Shown piece by piece: positions 12,401-22,900 of a stretch of 64,000 nucleotides of DNA. This stretch comes from Edaphochlamys debaryana (lineage: Eukaryota > Chlorophyta > Chlorophyceae > Chlamydomonadales): assembly GCA_016858145.1 (NCBI GenBank), contig JAEHOE010000222.1:46082-110081 (forward strand), written 5' to 3'. A program made the position numbers and the translations under genes. Position 1 is the first letter of the stretch. Each line of letters starts with the position of its first letter. Below the pieces are notes generated by a model. That model worked only from the letters and a program-made list of their open reading frames with translations, was not told the origin of the DNA and did no database searches.

Positions 12401-13011
12401 TCCACCCACCCACCCAAACACACGCAACAAGCCCTCCTTCAACCCCCCCCCCCCCCGCCCCCACCCACACGCCAAGCGCACGCACCTGCGTGGTCCCCGG
12501 CACGAACACGCCCTCCATCGGCTACACATGTCCCTAATCCTTGGCTCACAAGCCCTCCCTCGCCCTTTCAACCCTGTGACCGCCCTTTCAGCAGTGACAT
12601 AGCCCCTTCCAAACCCACCTGCGTGGTCCCCGGCACGAACACGGAGCACACGAAGTCGCCCACGGACTGCTTGAAGTCCCGGGAGCGGAGCGGGGGGGAG
12701 TAGTACTGGGGGAGGGAGGGAGGTGAGGGAGGAGGGGAGGTATCGTCGGGGGAAAGAGCGCCGGGGGGGACAGGGATGAGTAAGGGCAGGCTGATGGAGT
12801 GAGGTAAGACCGACGCGGGGCAAAAGAAGCAGAAGTGCTACCCTTGGAGGGCAGTGGGGACCAATAGAGGAGCCCACACAGCCTGGACTTCCGGTGAACC
12901 TGCACGCGAGCGGGCCCACCCCTGGCCCAACCCAGGCCCCGCACGGGCCCAGCCCAGGCCCCAATTGGAAGCGCGGGGACCCCGGGGCAAAGCTCCAGAA
13001 GTAGACTCTTG
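9498..13011 (-). pseudogene. truncated, rearranged copy of CFAP251 (3' half)
   Basis: Exons matching CFAP251 exons 7 and 20-24 keep exact lengths and phases: 12705-12619, 11071-11026, 10624-10530, 10244-10094, 9858-9796 and 9640-9498 with stop. Exon 6 is cut off at 13011 and its donor GT has become AT. The region from exon 8 to the middle of exon 19 is deleted: the sequence runs from the exon 8 start (GGGACCACGGACGGGG) straight into exon 19 (GCCGCATGGGACATCAAC). With the original exon 8 acceptor the fusion is out of frame. With an in-frame alternative acceptor 10 bases further on (12205) exon 19 reads on for exactly 52 codons. No start codon or first half exists, so it is called a pseudogene, though a transcribed chimera is conceivable. 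Eight extra exon 19 fragments lie between the fused exon and exon 20. Confidence 0.8.
11190..12110 (-). repeat. eight-copy tandem repeat built from CFAP251 exon 19
   Basis: A 114-118 base unit recurs eight times (the landmark ACAAAGTAGTCC on the plus strand falls at 11251, 11366, 11483, 11601, 11716, 11830, 11945 and 12060). Each unit holds the last 22 or so codons of exon 19 (LGDEELLREMRDYFVYAQ), its GT donor and about 45 bases of the following intron, then joins back into mid-exon at GTGACGCGTGGGGCGGTG. Internal units lack the true acceptor and the first part of the exon. Only the copy nearest 12060 is joined to the upstream half. The intact gene has a single copy at 18558-18715. Confidence 0.9.
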
Positions 13012-13559
13012 AGAGTTAAGAGTTCACCTGGAGGTGCGGGGTGGGGGGCTGGAGGGGAAAGAGCGGCGGGGAGGTGGTCCTGAGGGAGAGTCACAGGGGC
13101 GAAGTCAAAGGAAAAGACGGGGAGCAACTGAGGGGGGATGTCATAGGAGAGAGGGCGCCAGGAAAGACGTGCCGAGGAGAACAGCTGCCAAGGGGCGCTG
13201 CTGACTGAAACGCCGCTCCTGGCATTACACGTGCACGCGCACGTCTTGATAGTATGAGCAGTTCAGGCCGCCGTATGATTACTTGTATGTGTGTCGTGTC
13301 CTGCCAACATGTGCCATCAGCCACGGCACACCCAGCCCCCCTGAGGCCCGACTTCAGTCTTCACCCCCATCCTCTTCAACCCCTGGTCCTGCTCTGGCCT
13401 ACGGTATGGCCAACACACGCGTGCCAAGGCCCCCCTCCCATCCGTATGTGGGCCCCGTCGCCTGGTCTCCCAGACCCATGCAGCGGGGAGGGATGCCGAA
13501 GCCTCTGTCTGCGCACGTGGCTTGCGCATGGTCAAACTCTCTGACACCTCCCACGCAGC
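13012..13559. other. spacer between CFAP251 fragment and element B
   Basis: The match to CFAP251 ends sharply near 13011. No gene was recognised up to the start of the similarity between elements A and B. Confidence 0.35.
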
Positions 13560-13858
13560 ACGCCCCTACGCAGGCCCCTGCCCAGTCCCCGAGTCCTGCC
13601 CAGACGCCCAAGGCGCGCCCAAGGTACTGCAGGCGTCGGCGCCGCTGAATGCGCCAACGCAAGAAGCCGCCGCGTGCTAGAGTCCCTGCTGGGGAACACC
13701 CATGCAGCAGGGGCAGAGAGTCGGATTGCGTCAGAACGGCTAGGGAGACGCACCCCTTTGCACCCGGGGCGGCCGCTGCCACCGCGCACCTCGCCAGCTG
13801 CGCCCCCCAGCTTCCCCCTACGCTGCCGGCGTGCGGTCCGCACCTGAGCCGCTCGCCC

Positions 13859-14870
13859 TCACATGCAGCTGCAGCACCCCGGGGGGCTCGCCGGTGGGGA
13901 GCCGCTGGTGGCCACCTCCCCCTGTCCGGGGGGGTCCGTGGCCGGTCGGGGGCCAGGCGCATGCGGCCCGCTGGTCCCCAGGCTCCCGTCCGCAGCTCCA
14001 GCCACCGGGCCCACGACTGCTGACAGGAGCGTGCCGGGCACAGCCGCCTCCGCCGCTGTGCCCGCAGCGCCAGCGCCCTGACGCTCAGCGGTCGCCCGTG
14101 AGGCAGCGCCAGCGTCCCCGGCCGTCTGCACCTCGCCCCCCCGCCGCTGCTGATCCGCCGTCTGGTGACGGGGCGGCACGTCAGGGCCTGATGAGCCCGG
14201 CCCCGACCCCGACCCCGGCTGGGCCGCGGAGCTCCACGCGGTTGCCGACCCCGGCGCCGAAGCGGACGCCGAAACAGACGGCGGGGTCACCAGAAAGCCG
14301 GCAGCGGCGGAGGCCGCCGAGCCGCCGCTGGAGCTAGGCTGCCCGCCTTGGCCGCCGCCCTCCAGGTCGGCCGCCAGAGCAGCTGCGAGGAGCCTCGGCT
14401 TCCAGGTCGGCCGCCAGAGCAGCTGCGAGGAGCTGCTGCTTCCTCTGAGCCTCCAGCGCAATGACCTCGTCCCCCCACGCCTTCCAGTGGAGGTGGTTGT
14501 TGGGGTTGGTCGGCGGGTCCGGAGGCCGAATGTGCATCTCGTCAAGAAACCGAAGACTCCTTGCAAGACTGTTGCGGGTCCGAGTGGCGCAGTCCAGCCC
14601 GGCCATGGTTGTCGCGGGTGCCCCGCCCCGCCCCGCGCCCAGGTCTGTGTTCCGGGTATCGTTTAACGCTGGTGAGTTCTCGTTGATACTGGGTAGCGCG
14701 AAAGTGTTCTGCTGCAAAACCCGAGGTCGCGTCGGGCGCCCATACCGCGACTTGCGAGCCTTGGGTCCACATCTTCGAGAGTGATTCATCGTGAGCAGTG
14801 CTAGTAATGTGCGCTTTGTGGCGGCGCAACACACACGCGTGCGCTTTGTGGGGTTTGGCATCCTCAGCAT
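13859..14870 (-). pseudogene. repeat-element protein, copy B, frame-broken
   Basis: Homologue of the copy A protein at 7532-8614. The N-terminal frame (14870 to 14334) keeps SRRCGPKARKSRYGRPTRPR, NTFALPSINEN and the LRFLDEMHI block. The C-terminal frame (14566 to 13859) carries the Pro/Ala/Ser tail ending Cys-Cys-Ser-Cys-Met. The frames part at a 38-base tandem duplication, which shifts the reading by two. This looks like a recent lesion in a once continuous frame. Confidence 0.45.
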
Positions 14871-15342
14871 GAGCCCCCCTGCCGGGTTGCAGGTGAGGCC
14901 TCTGGCCCCCGGGCCCGTTTCCCCCTGCCGTCCCTCTCCTCCCCCCCCCCAGCGCCCGACCCGCCATTGTCTGGTTTCTCACTCTTTGAGGTCGATCTCG
15001 GGGGAGTTGCTGCGGTCACAACGCGTCACAACGGTCCCCAAGGCCTCAGCACCCCGCTCGCCGCTCCGCGCCGTCCCCCGCCCCCCGCCGTCCCCCCGTA
15101 CGGTCCGTGTAGTGCTAGAAAGCCCCGTTGCTTGTGTGCTACGCGGGGGCTATGCCCGCCTCCCCCCCGTACGGTCCCGTGAGCCTCTGCCTCCCGTGAG
15201 CCCTGTTGCCCCTACAACGCTCTCCCCTACCGGTACTCGGCAAGTTCAAGTCCTCAAGAGATGCCCCATGTCACATCTAGACGATGCGTGACACCCCCAA
15301 CACAACACACAACACACAACACCGGCCCTAGGCGAAGCCAGT

Positions 15343-16379
15343 ATGCAGTTCCCACGCCCCATCAGCAAAAACTATATTGGCACACCACAGGAACAGGCAG
15401 CTGCGCGACAGCCTAGGGCCGATGCTAAGGCTGCACACCAGGCACGCGAGGCAGAGCGGGCGAAAAAGGAGGCGGCTCTGTGCCCCGAGGCTAGGATGGT
15501 TAAAGACACTTTCGTGTCGCTCCTAGCGTCCCTTCTGGATACCCTTCGCTGCATAGAGGCTCCAGTCTTGCGCGGGGTGTTCGTCAGGGCAATCAACGAG
15601 CTGGCCGCCGTCGTCCGCGACTTGATGATGGCTGCGGGTGAGCGGCACGCGGCCCTTCAGCGCGACTTCTCCGCGCTCAGCGAGGACTATGGGGAGTTCA
15701 AGAGGGTGATAACACAAAACTACAACGTCACGGACCGCGCCATCGCGAGCCTCCGGAGGGAGCTCAAAGCGGACATCGCCCAGACTGAGCGTTTCTCTGA
15801 GCTGATCGTGGAGACTGCCCCTAAGGAGGAGCGGGGCCGGCTGCTGCTGCGGGAGGTCTCAGATGAGATGGCGGACCGGCTGCGGTCGGGAGACCTGTCG
15901 AGGCTGGGCTTTTCGGGGCGCACTGAGCTCCAGGCTACCGTCCAGCGGAGCTGGAAGGGGAGGGGGGGTGGAATGTGGTTGTCGGGGTAACGGCAGCACA
16001 GCGGGCTGAGTTTCGGCGCAGGGCGAAGGAGGTGCGGGTGGTGAGCGGGGTGGTGGTGACGCCCTACCTCAACGCGCTCGGCAGGGCGCTGAGGAAGGAG
16101 CGGAAGCCTATCTTCGATGAGCTGCAAGCCAAGGGCCTGGCGCCTCGCTGGTTTAAAGGGGCGGATATCCTGTTTCGTGAGGGGGGGGGGCTGGATGCGG
16201 CAGGGGTACCCTTAGGGGATGGGCGGTTCTATGGCCCAGTTACGGGTGGGGTCAAGCCCCAGGCGGTTGATGGTCGCGCTTTGCGCAGTTCTAGGTCTTG
16301 CAGGAGGCAAGGCCCGTGGAGTAGGCCGAACGGCCGCAGCGTCCAGCGCTGTGATTCTTTTGAGGATCCTTCATTGTAA
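15343..16379 (+). pseudogene. element-encoded coiled-coil protein, possibly LINE ORF1-like
   Basis: The first frame (15343-15990) starts MQFPRPISKNYIGTP and has a long charged helical stretch rich in Ala, Arg, Glu and Leu that looks like a coiled coil. Reading then moves to a second frame (15975-16379) across a G7 run near 15961-15968. The second part has RALRKERKPIFDELQAKGL and PRWFKGADILFREGGG, which loosely recall the C-terminal domain of L1-type ORF1 proteins in algal LINEs. That comparison is from memory and weak. The codon-like composition clearly differs from the surrounding Pro-rich noise. A TGTAA occurs at the end of the second frame. Confidence 0.4.
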
Positions 16380-16799
16380 ACCCGAGGACTGTGCGGGCCG
16401 CGGCCGCCAACCCGTAAGCCGGGGCTGCCCAATTCGTTGCCCACTTCTGAGCGACGACATGGACCGTCAGCACTGCACGACGCCACGGCACACCAGGGGG
16501 CCACCCTCTCTTACCCCAACCCCACCCCACTGGCCAGCCTGATCGAATCCACAACCCACAGCGGATCCACATGGATTCACAATCCACGACGGGTTCACAT
16601 GGATCCACAAGCACGACATCCGTACACGGGCTGGCCGCATGCAACCCCACCACCTCCCCCACACCGCGACGCGGGGCCAGCCCCCTCGCACGCAGCAGCG
16701 CCCCCGCGACAGGCCGACCCACACGGGGTGGGACGACAGCCACGGCACCCAGCGTGTGTCCGCCTTCACCCCTCCTTCAACCCCCCCGCTCCACAACCT

Positions 16800-16910
16800 C
16801 ACGACGCGCCCGCCCCCTCCACCCCCCTCACGACGCGCCCGCCCCCTCCACCCCCCTCACGACGCGCCCGCCCCCTCCACCCCCCTCACGACGCGCCCGC
16901 CCCCTCCACC
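16800..16910. repeat. tandem repeat at the CFAP251 stop codon
   Basis: A unit of about 29 bases (CTCACGACGCGCCCGCCCCC plus TCCACCC) is repeated roughly four times. It covers the last codons of CFAP251 and its 3' flank, so the stop codon (16886-16888) lies in the innermost unit and is repeated beyond it. Confidence 0.75.
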
Positions 16911-19900
16911 GTGTCCGCGTCGAAGCCCAGCACGTCGGCAGCGAAGGCGGGGGCGCTGACGGCGGGGGGCATGGCCTTGTCGGGGGCGGGGGCGCCGGTG
17001 AGGGCGGACAGGGCCGCGGTGAGCTCCTCTGGGGGGGGGGGGGAAGGGGGAGAGGGGGGGGGGACGAGGGGAGGGGGCGAACGGGGAGTTGTTGAGCGGG
17101 TGCGTAGGAGGGGTGGCCATGCGTCCCACGTCCCCTGCCGCGCGTGCCGTGCCCCCCATGCCCCCCACCCCCCCACCTGCCGACATCTGCTCCCCCGCGC
17201 CCTGCAGCAGGCTCAGCAGCTGCTCCCGGGTGAGCTTGGCTGCGGGGGGGGGGGAGGGGGAGGGGGTTAGGGAGTGTGCGTTAGGGGGGAGGACGGCAGC
17301 AGGAGGTGTAGGGCTCGCCTGCCTCGCAACCTAGGGAAAGCCAGCGTGTGGCGTAGCAAATCAGGGATCCTCACCCTTCCCCCTCCGCCTGCCTTCCACC
17401 CTCCTTCCCCTCTCCCCCCCCCAGCTCCCTGAACGCCCCTTCACCTTCACTCCCTACCCCTCCTCCCCCCCCCTCTCTCCCCCCTCACCCGGCTCCCCCT
17501 TGGCCCCCAGCTCCCTGAACGCCGCCTCGATGTCCGCCGCCGTCACGTTGAAGAGCGGGCGGTGGTTGACGTAGAGCGAGATGAAGTCACACAGGGCGAT
17601 GGCGGGGAGGGCGTCCAGGTCGCGGGAGTGGGCCATGTACTGGAGGGGGGGGAAGGGGGGGAAGAAGGGGGGGAAACGTGTGTGTATTGGGGGGAGGGAG
17701 GAGGGCGATGGCGGGGAGGGCGTCCAGGTCGCGGGAGTGGGCCATGTACTGAAGGGGGGGGGAGGGGGGAGGGAAGGAGGGAAGGAAGGAGGAAAACGTG
17801 TGTGTATTGGGGCCATAAGGCATGGCCAGCGCAGCACAGGTGCAGCGGCAGGGTAACGTCCTCAGTCAGCCAACTGCCAACCGCCGTAACCCGGCCCGGC
17901 TGCCGTACCTGCACGTGGTTGAGGAGGTTGTCTATGTCTGACTCGGAGGGGTAGAAGCCTGCGGCCCGCATGAGGTCGGGCACCATCTCCACCGGCACCG
18001 TGCCTGTCAAGGGGGGGGGAGGGGCGGGGAGGTAGGGAGGGTGTAAGCGAGGTGGAGGAGGTTGCTCGTGTAGACATCCTCCAAAGCCTCAGGGCTCGTC
18101 TTGCGGTTTTATTGATGAGCGCTCGAAACCAAACGCACCACATGTTTATGAGCGCTCCGGATCGCAGGACAAACTTGGAGGCTTTGGGGAGTGCCTTACA
18201 AGCGCTCTGCCCGCAGCTTCCCCCCACCCCCACCCACGCCCAGCCCCCCGCGCGCCGCCCCACGCACCCGGGATGTCCCGCGGCTCAATGGCGTCCTCCC
18301 CCTGCGTCTTGATCTGAGGGGTGGGGGGGTGGGGTGGGGGGGAAGGGTTTGATCTTTGATGCTGAGAGACAGGCTGAGGGAGAGGCAGGAGGCGCGTGGG
18401 GGTTGGGAGGGGGCGATCGGACATCCGGGGACGGAGGGGAAAAAGGCAGGGGCAGCGTCAGGGCCCCGCCGCCTGCACGACGAATAGGCATCCATCCCCA
18501 ACCCCCCATGCGTCACGAAACACACACACGCTCCCCCTCCTCCCCCCCTTCCCCCACCTGCGCATACACAAAGTAGTCCCGCATCTCCCGCAGCAGCTCC
18601 TCGTCCCCCAGCACCGCCGCCCAGCGCGCCTCGGGGCCCGAGGCGGCGTTGGCGGCGGCGAAGCGCTCCAGCGGGGCGGTGTTGATGTCCCATGCGGCCA
18701 GGGTGCCGTCGGCGCCTAGGGGGCGGCGGTAAAGGACAATATGAGGGGATGCAAGGAGAAACCAACCAAGACAAGAAAGGCAGCGAACCCAAGCCAGGCC
18801 AGCACCCACTGACCCTCTGCTCGACGCCTCCTCCCCCTCCCGACCCCCCCCTGCACCCACCGACGGTCATCAGCTTGCGTCCGTCGTACGATATGGTCAG
18901 CGCCCGCACCTCCCCCGGGTGCGCGATGAGGCCCATGGTGCGGCCCGGGTCGCCGTCCAGCGGCCAGGCGATCAGGCCCACCTGGAGGTTTTCGATAACG
19001 GTAACGGTAACGGTTATGGTTTGGGTTACGGTTACCGGTATGGGTACCCCACTCGCCGCTTTCGCCTCCACCCCCTCTCCCATCCCCCCCCCCGGTTCCC
19101 GTCCACCCCCTCTCCCATCCCCCCCCCCCCCCCCCCCCCCCCCCATCCCCCCCCCAACCTCCACCCCGCCCCTCCACCCACCACTCTCTCGGCTGTGCGG
19201 TAGGCCAGGAATGCGCCCCCCTCGGGGGTGCCCGTGGCGGCAGAGGTGGGGGACTTGAACATGACCAGCTGGAGGGGGGGGGGCGGAGGGGAGGGGGCTG
19301 CATTGAGTGCAAGAGGGGCCCTGTCTCCTGCCCCCCATCCACCTCGTGCCCATTTGTCCCACCAACCGCGCTCGCACGGGACCCCGTCCCGACTTCCCCT
19401 TCCCCCAAGCCCCCGCTTCCTCTCGACTCCCTCCCCCCCTCACTCCCTCCCGACCTGCGTGATGGGCCCCCCGAAGGTGGGACCCAGGAAGGTGGCCTCC
19501 ACCGCCGGCTTGTCGGGGTTGAACACGCGGATCTTGTAAGAGTCGTCTGTAGGGGGGTTGCAAGTGGGTTGAAGGTCGGGGCAGGAGGCTTCAGCTCGGC
19601 TCTGCCAGCTGTCCCCGACCCACATGGAGCCCTGTCCTACCCCCCCTGCATGGCAGCCCTCGGCGCTCCCCCCTGTCCAAATAATTCCTGCCAGGCCCTC
19701 CTAGTATCCCCTCCACTATCCCCTAACCCCCTATCCTCTTCCCCCCTCCACTATCCCCTTCCCCCCACCCACCCCCTCCCCACCCGACACCAGCAGGTGC
19801 GTGTCCGCCGCGAAGGCCCTGAAGTACTGCAGCGGGGGGGCGAAGGTGAGGCTGGTGGGGGCGCCGCCGCCGGGCGGGAAGTCGTAGAAGGACACCACCT

Positions 19901-22900
19901 GGGGGGGGGGGGGAGAAGGGGGGGCCGGGAGGTCGTGGAGAGGAGCATGGGGGGCGAAATGAAGCGACGGGGAGGAGGAGGCCCCCGCCCGTCCCACTCG
20001 CTCTCCCCAACAAGGATCCCCGCCCACCTGCATTCCACCTGCAGCCCTCACCCCCCCCCCCACCTGCATCCCCCCCGCGATGCTGCTGTTGACCAGGTCG
20101 TACTCCACCACCCGCCCGTCGCCGCCCACACTCAGCAGCCGGGTCTGGGGGGGGGAGGGGGGGGGGGGCGAGGTGAGGGGGGGGGCGCTAATTTCTGGAG
20201 CGTGCAGGGTGGGAGGGTCCGTTGAGTGAGGGTGTCGGCATGTGTGGGCGGGAAGGCCATGCGCAAGGATCGCAGGTGAGGGGATGGAGGGCCAGGGTCA
20301 ACCGGGGGCAAACGCTGCTCCCGACCCCCACGCCCATGCTCACACCCCCTCACTCCCCCGCCCGGGGCCCCCACCTGCCCCGAGGGCGACTCCCCGAACA
20401 CCACCGCAGCGATGGGGCCGTGGTGCGAGCGGCAGCGCCCGATGTACTCCCACCGCATGATCTGCTTGTAAGGCAGGAAGGCGTACAGCAGCAGCTGCCG
20501 TACGGTGGGGGGAAGTAGGGGGGTAAGGGGGCAGGGGTCGAGGGAGTCAAGCCGGATCGCACTCGAGCTTCTCCTGCTCTCCTACTCCTCGACACCCAAA
20601 CACCCAGGGAGGACCCAGCGAGAGTCAGTCGGGCAGGGGCAAGGGCGCCCGGCACCTAGCCCCGCGCTTGCGCTCGTGCGCAGCACTAGCCCCCACACCT
20701 CGTTCCAGCTTGGCATGAACTCCACACACGCCTTTTACCCGTTCATCTCTCCTTCCCCCTTCTTCCCCCTCCTTCCCCCCCACCTGGTGCTGCTCGTCCG
20801 CGGCCGCGATGTGCGCCCCCGTGCTCGACACCGCGAGCCGCGTGAGGCCCGCCCCCGTGTTGCGACACACGTGGGCGTCGGAGAAGTCGTCGCCGTTGAG
20901 GATGTGCAGGTGGCCGGATCCGAATCCAACCGCCAGCAGGGATCCGTCACGTGAGTAGGCCAGGCAGGATCCGGATCCGCGCTGGGAGGCGTCGAAGGCG
21001 CGGGTGTTGATGAGGCAGTGGGCGATGGAGTCCCAGCGCTAAGGGAAGGGGGTGAAGAGGGGGGGAGGGGGGGGGGGTTACAAGGTCAGGGGCAGGGGTT
21101 TGTGTTGAGGGTTTGAAGCGGTTGTCTCTGTCCTGTCCCCGCCAGCCTTGTCCCCAGTACATCCTCCCACCCATCCGCGCTCCTCCCTCCCCCCACCCGC
21201 CCCCACCCCCTCCCCACCTGCAGCCCGCAGCCCCTCCCCCCCAGCACGCCCATACACACACACGCTTCCATCCCGCCCCCCCACCTGCAGCCCGCAGCCC
21301 CTCCCCCCCAGCACGCAGAACTCGGCCCGCGTGGGGTGCGCCGCCAGGTCCACCACGTCGGCCAGCAGCGAGTCCAGCACGGAGGCGCCGCGGCGGCGGT
21401 CGGCGTCGTACTCCTCGAACGTGGCAGACTGGGGGGCGGTTGGCGGTTGGGAGGCGAAAGGTCACGGGGGGGGTAGAGTAAGGGGCGTTAGTAATGGACA
21501 TATGTGAGGGAGGGGTAAGATTCCCGGAACGCAGCGGGGGCGAGGGGAGACGTGGGGTCGGGGGCGCCCCCCACCTGCACCGACACGATTCGGCTGTGCC
21601 GTGTGGCCACCACGAAGTCCGGCACCATGAAGCGGTTGAGCGTGTCGGCGGCCTCGGCGTGGGCCAGGCGGTCGGGCAGCACGGCGGAGAAGGCCACGGA
21701 GGTGATGGGGCCTGACAGGGGGGGGAGGGGTAGGGGGGAGGGATAGGGGGGTCGTCAAGGCTTGGGAACGGCATGGCACGGCAAGTGGAGGGCTCAACTG
21801 GAGCGAATGAGGAGGGAGGGGAGGTACGGGGGATGGAGAGACCGGATAGTGCGGAATGTGCGGGCCGCGCTCCTCAGGATTCACCGTTTCTCCCTCCCGC
21901 CCTCCCTCCGCCCCCCACCTGCCGCCAGGTCCTCGAACCACGCCACGATGCGCAGCAGCGGGTCGAAGAACCTCACGTATCCGTCCTCGCCCCCCGACAC
22001 GATGAAGTCGCCCACGGTGGCCAGCAGCGTGAGGGGGCAGGAGTGGATGCGCATGAGCTTGATGGCGCGGCGGTCGGTGGCGGAGGTGCCGACCTGACAG
22101 GGGGGCGGAGGGAAGGGGGGGGGAGGTGAGAAGGGGGGGAGGGGGACCAAGCAGGGAAGCCAGTGTCACCATGTCCCGTACCCATCGCGGCCCACGTGCT
22201 TCCCTGAGCGTGCCTCTCCAACCCCATGCCACGTCGTACATCCGTACAAACCGTACAATAAGTCGATCTCTTCCCTCCCCACCTGTGCCGCGATGCCCTG
22301 CTCGTCCCACACCACCAGGTCCCCGTCCGTGGTCCCTGTCAGGGCCTGGGGGGGGGGGGGGAGGGGAGAAGGAGGCGCGTGATGCAAGGGTTACAAGGGG
22401 GAGGCCAGAGACGGGGACGCAAGCGGCTCCCCTCCCAAGCACGTACAAGCCCTCCCTCAGCCGTCCCTCCCGCACACCCTGTCAGACCACACACCTCTGT
22501 GATCCCCGGCACACAGACACATCACGACAATTCCCAACTCCACCCACCCACCCAAACACACGCAACAAGCCCTCCTTCAAACCCCCCCCCCCCGCCCCCA
22601 AACACGCCCCAAGGGCACGCACCTGCGTGGTCCCCGGCACGAACACGGAGCACACGAAGTCCCCCACGGACTGCTTGAAGTCCCGGGAGCGGAGCGGGGG
22701 GGAGTAGTACTGAGGGGAGGGAGGGAGGGGGGGTGGGAGGGGACAGGATGGTGTGGGCAGGTTGGAGGGTGAAGGGCCGGGGGGTCCGATCGTTGCCGGG
22801 CGCCGGCTTAAGGTCGAGCCCCTGGCGAGCAGGCCCAACCCAGGCCCAGCCCAGGCCCCACCTGGAAGCGCGGGGACCCCGGGGCCCAGCTCCAGAAGTA

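Larger units (their letters stand above)
13560..16640. repeat. dispersed repeat element, copy B (longer)
   Basis: Second copy of the element seen at 7040-9211, with the same order of shared blocks. It also contains a plus-strand open frame (15343-16379) that faces away from the minus-strand frame, the two starts being about 0.5 kb apart. A CA-rich stretch (15291-15335) precedes the plus frame. A 38-base direct duplication near 14352-14430 breaks the minus-strand frame. The block ends with several short GGATCCACA-type repeats (16540-16615) just before the 3' flank of CFAP251. Confidence 0.65.
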
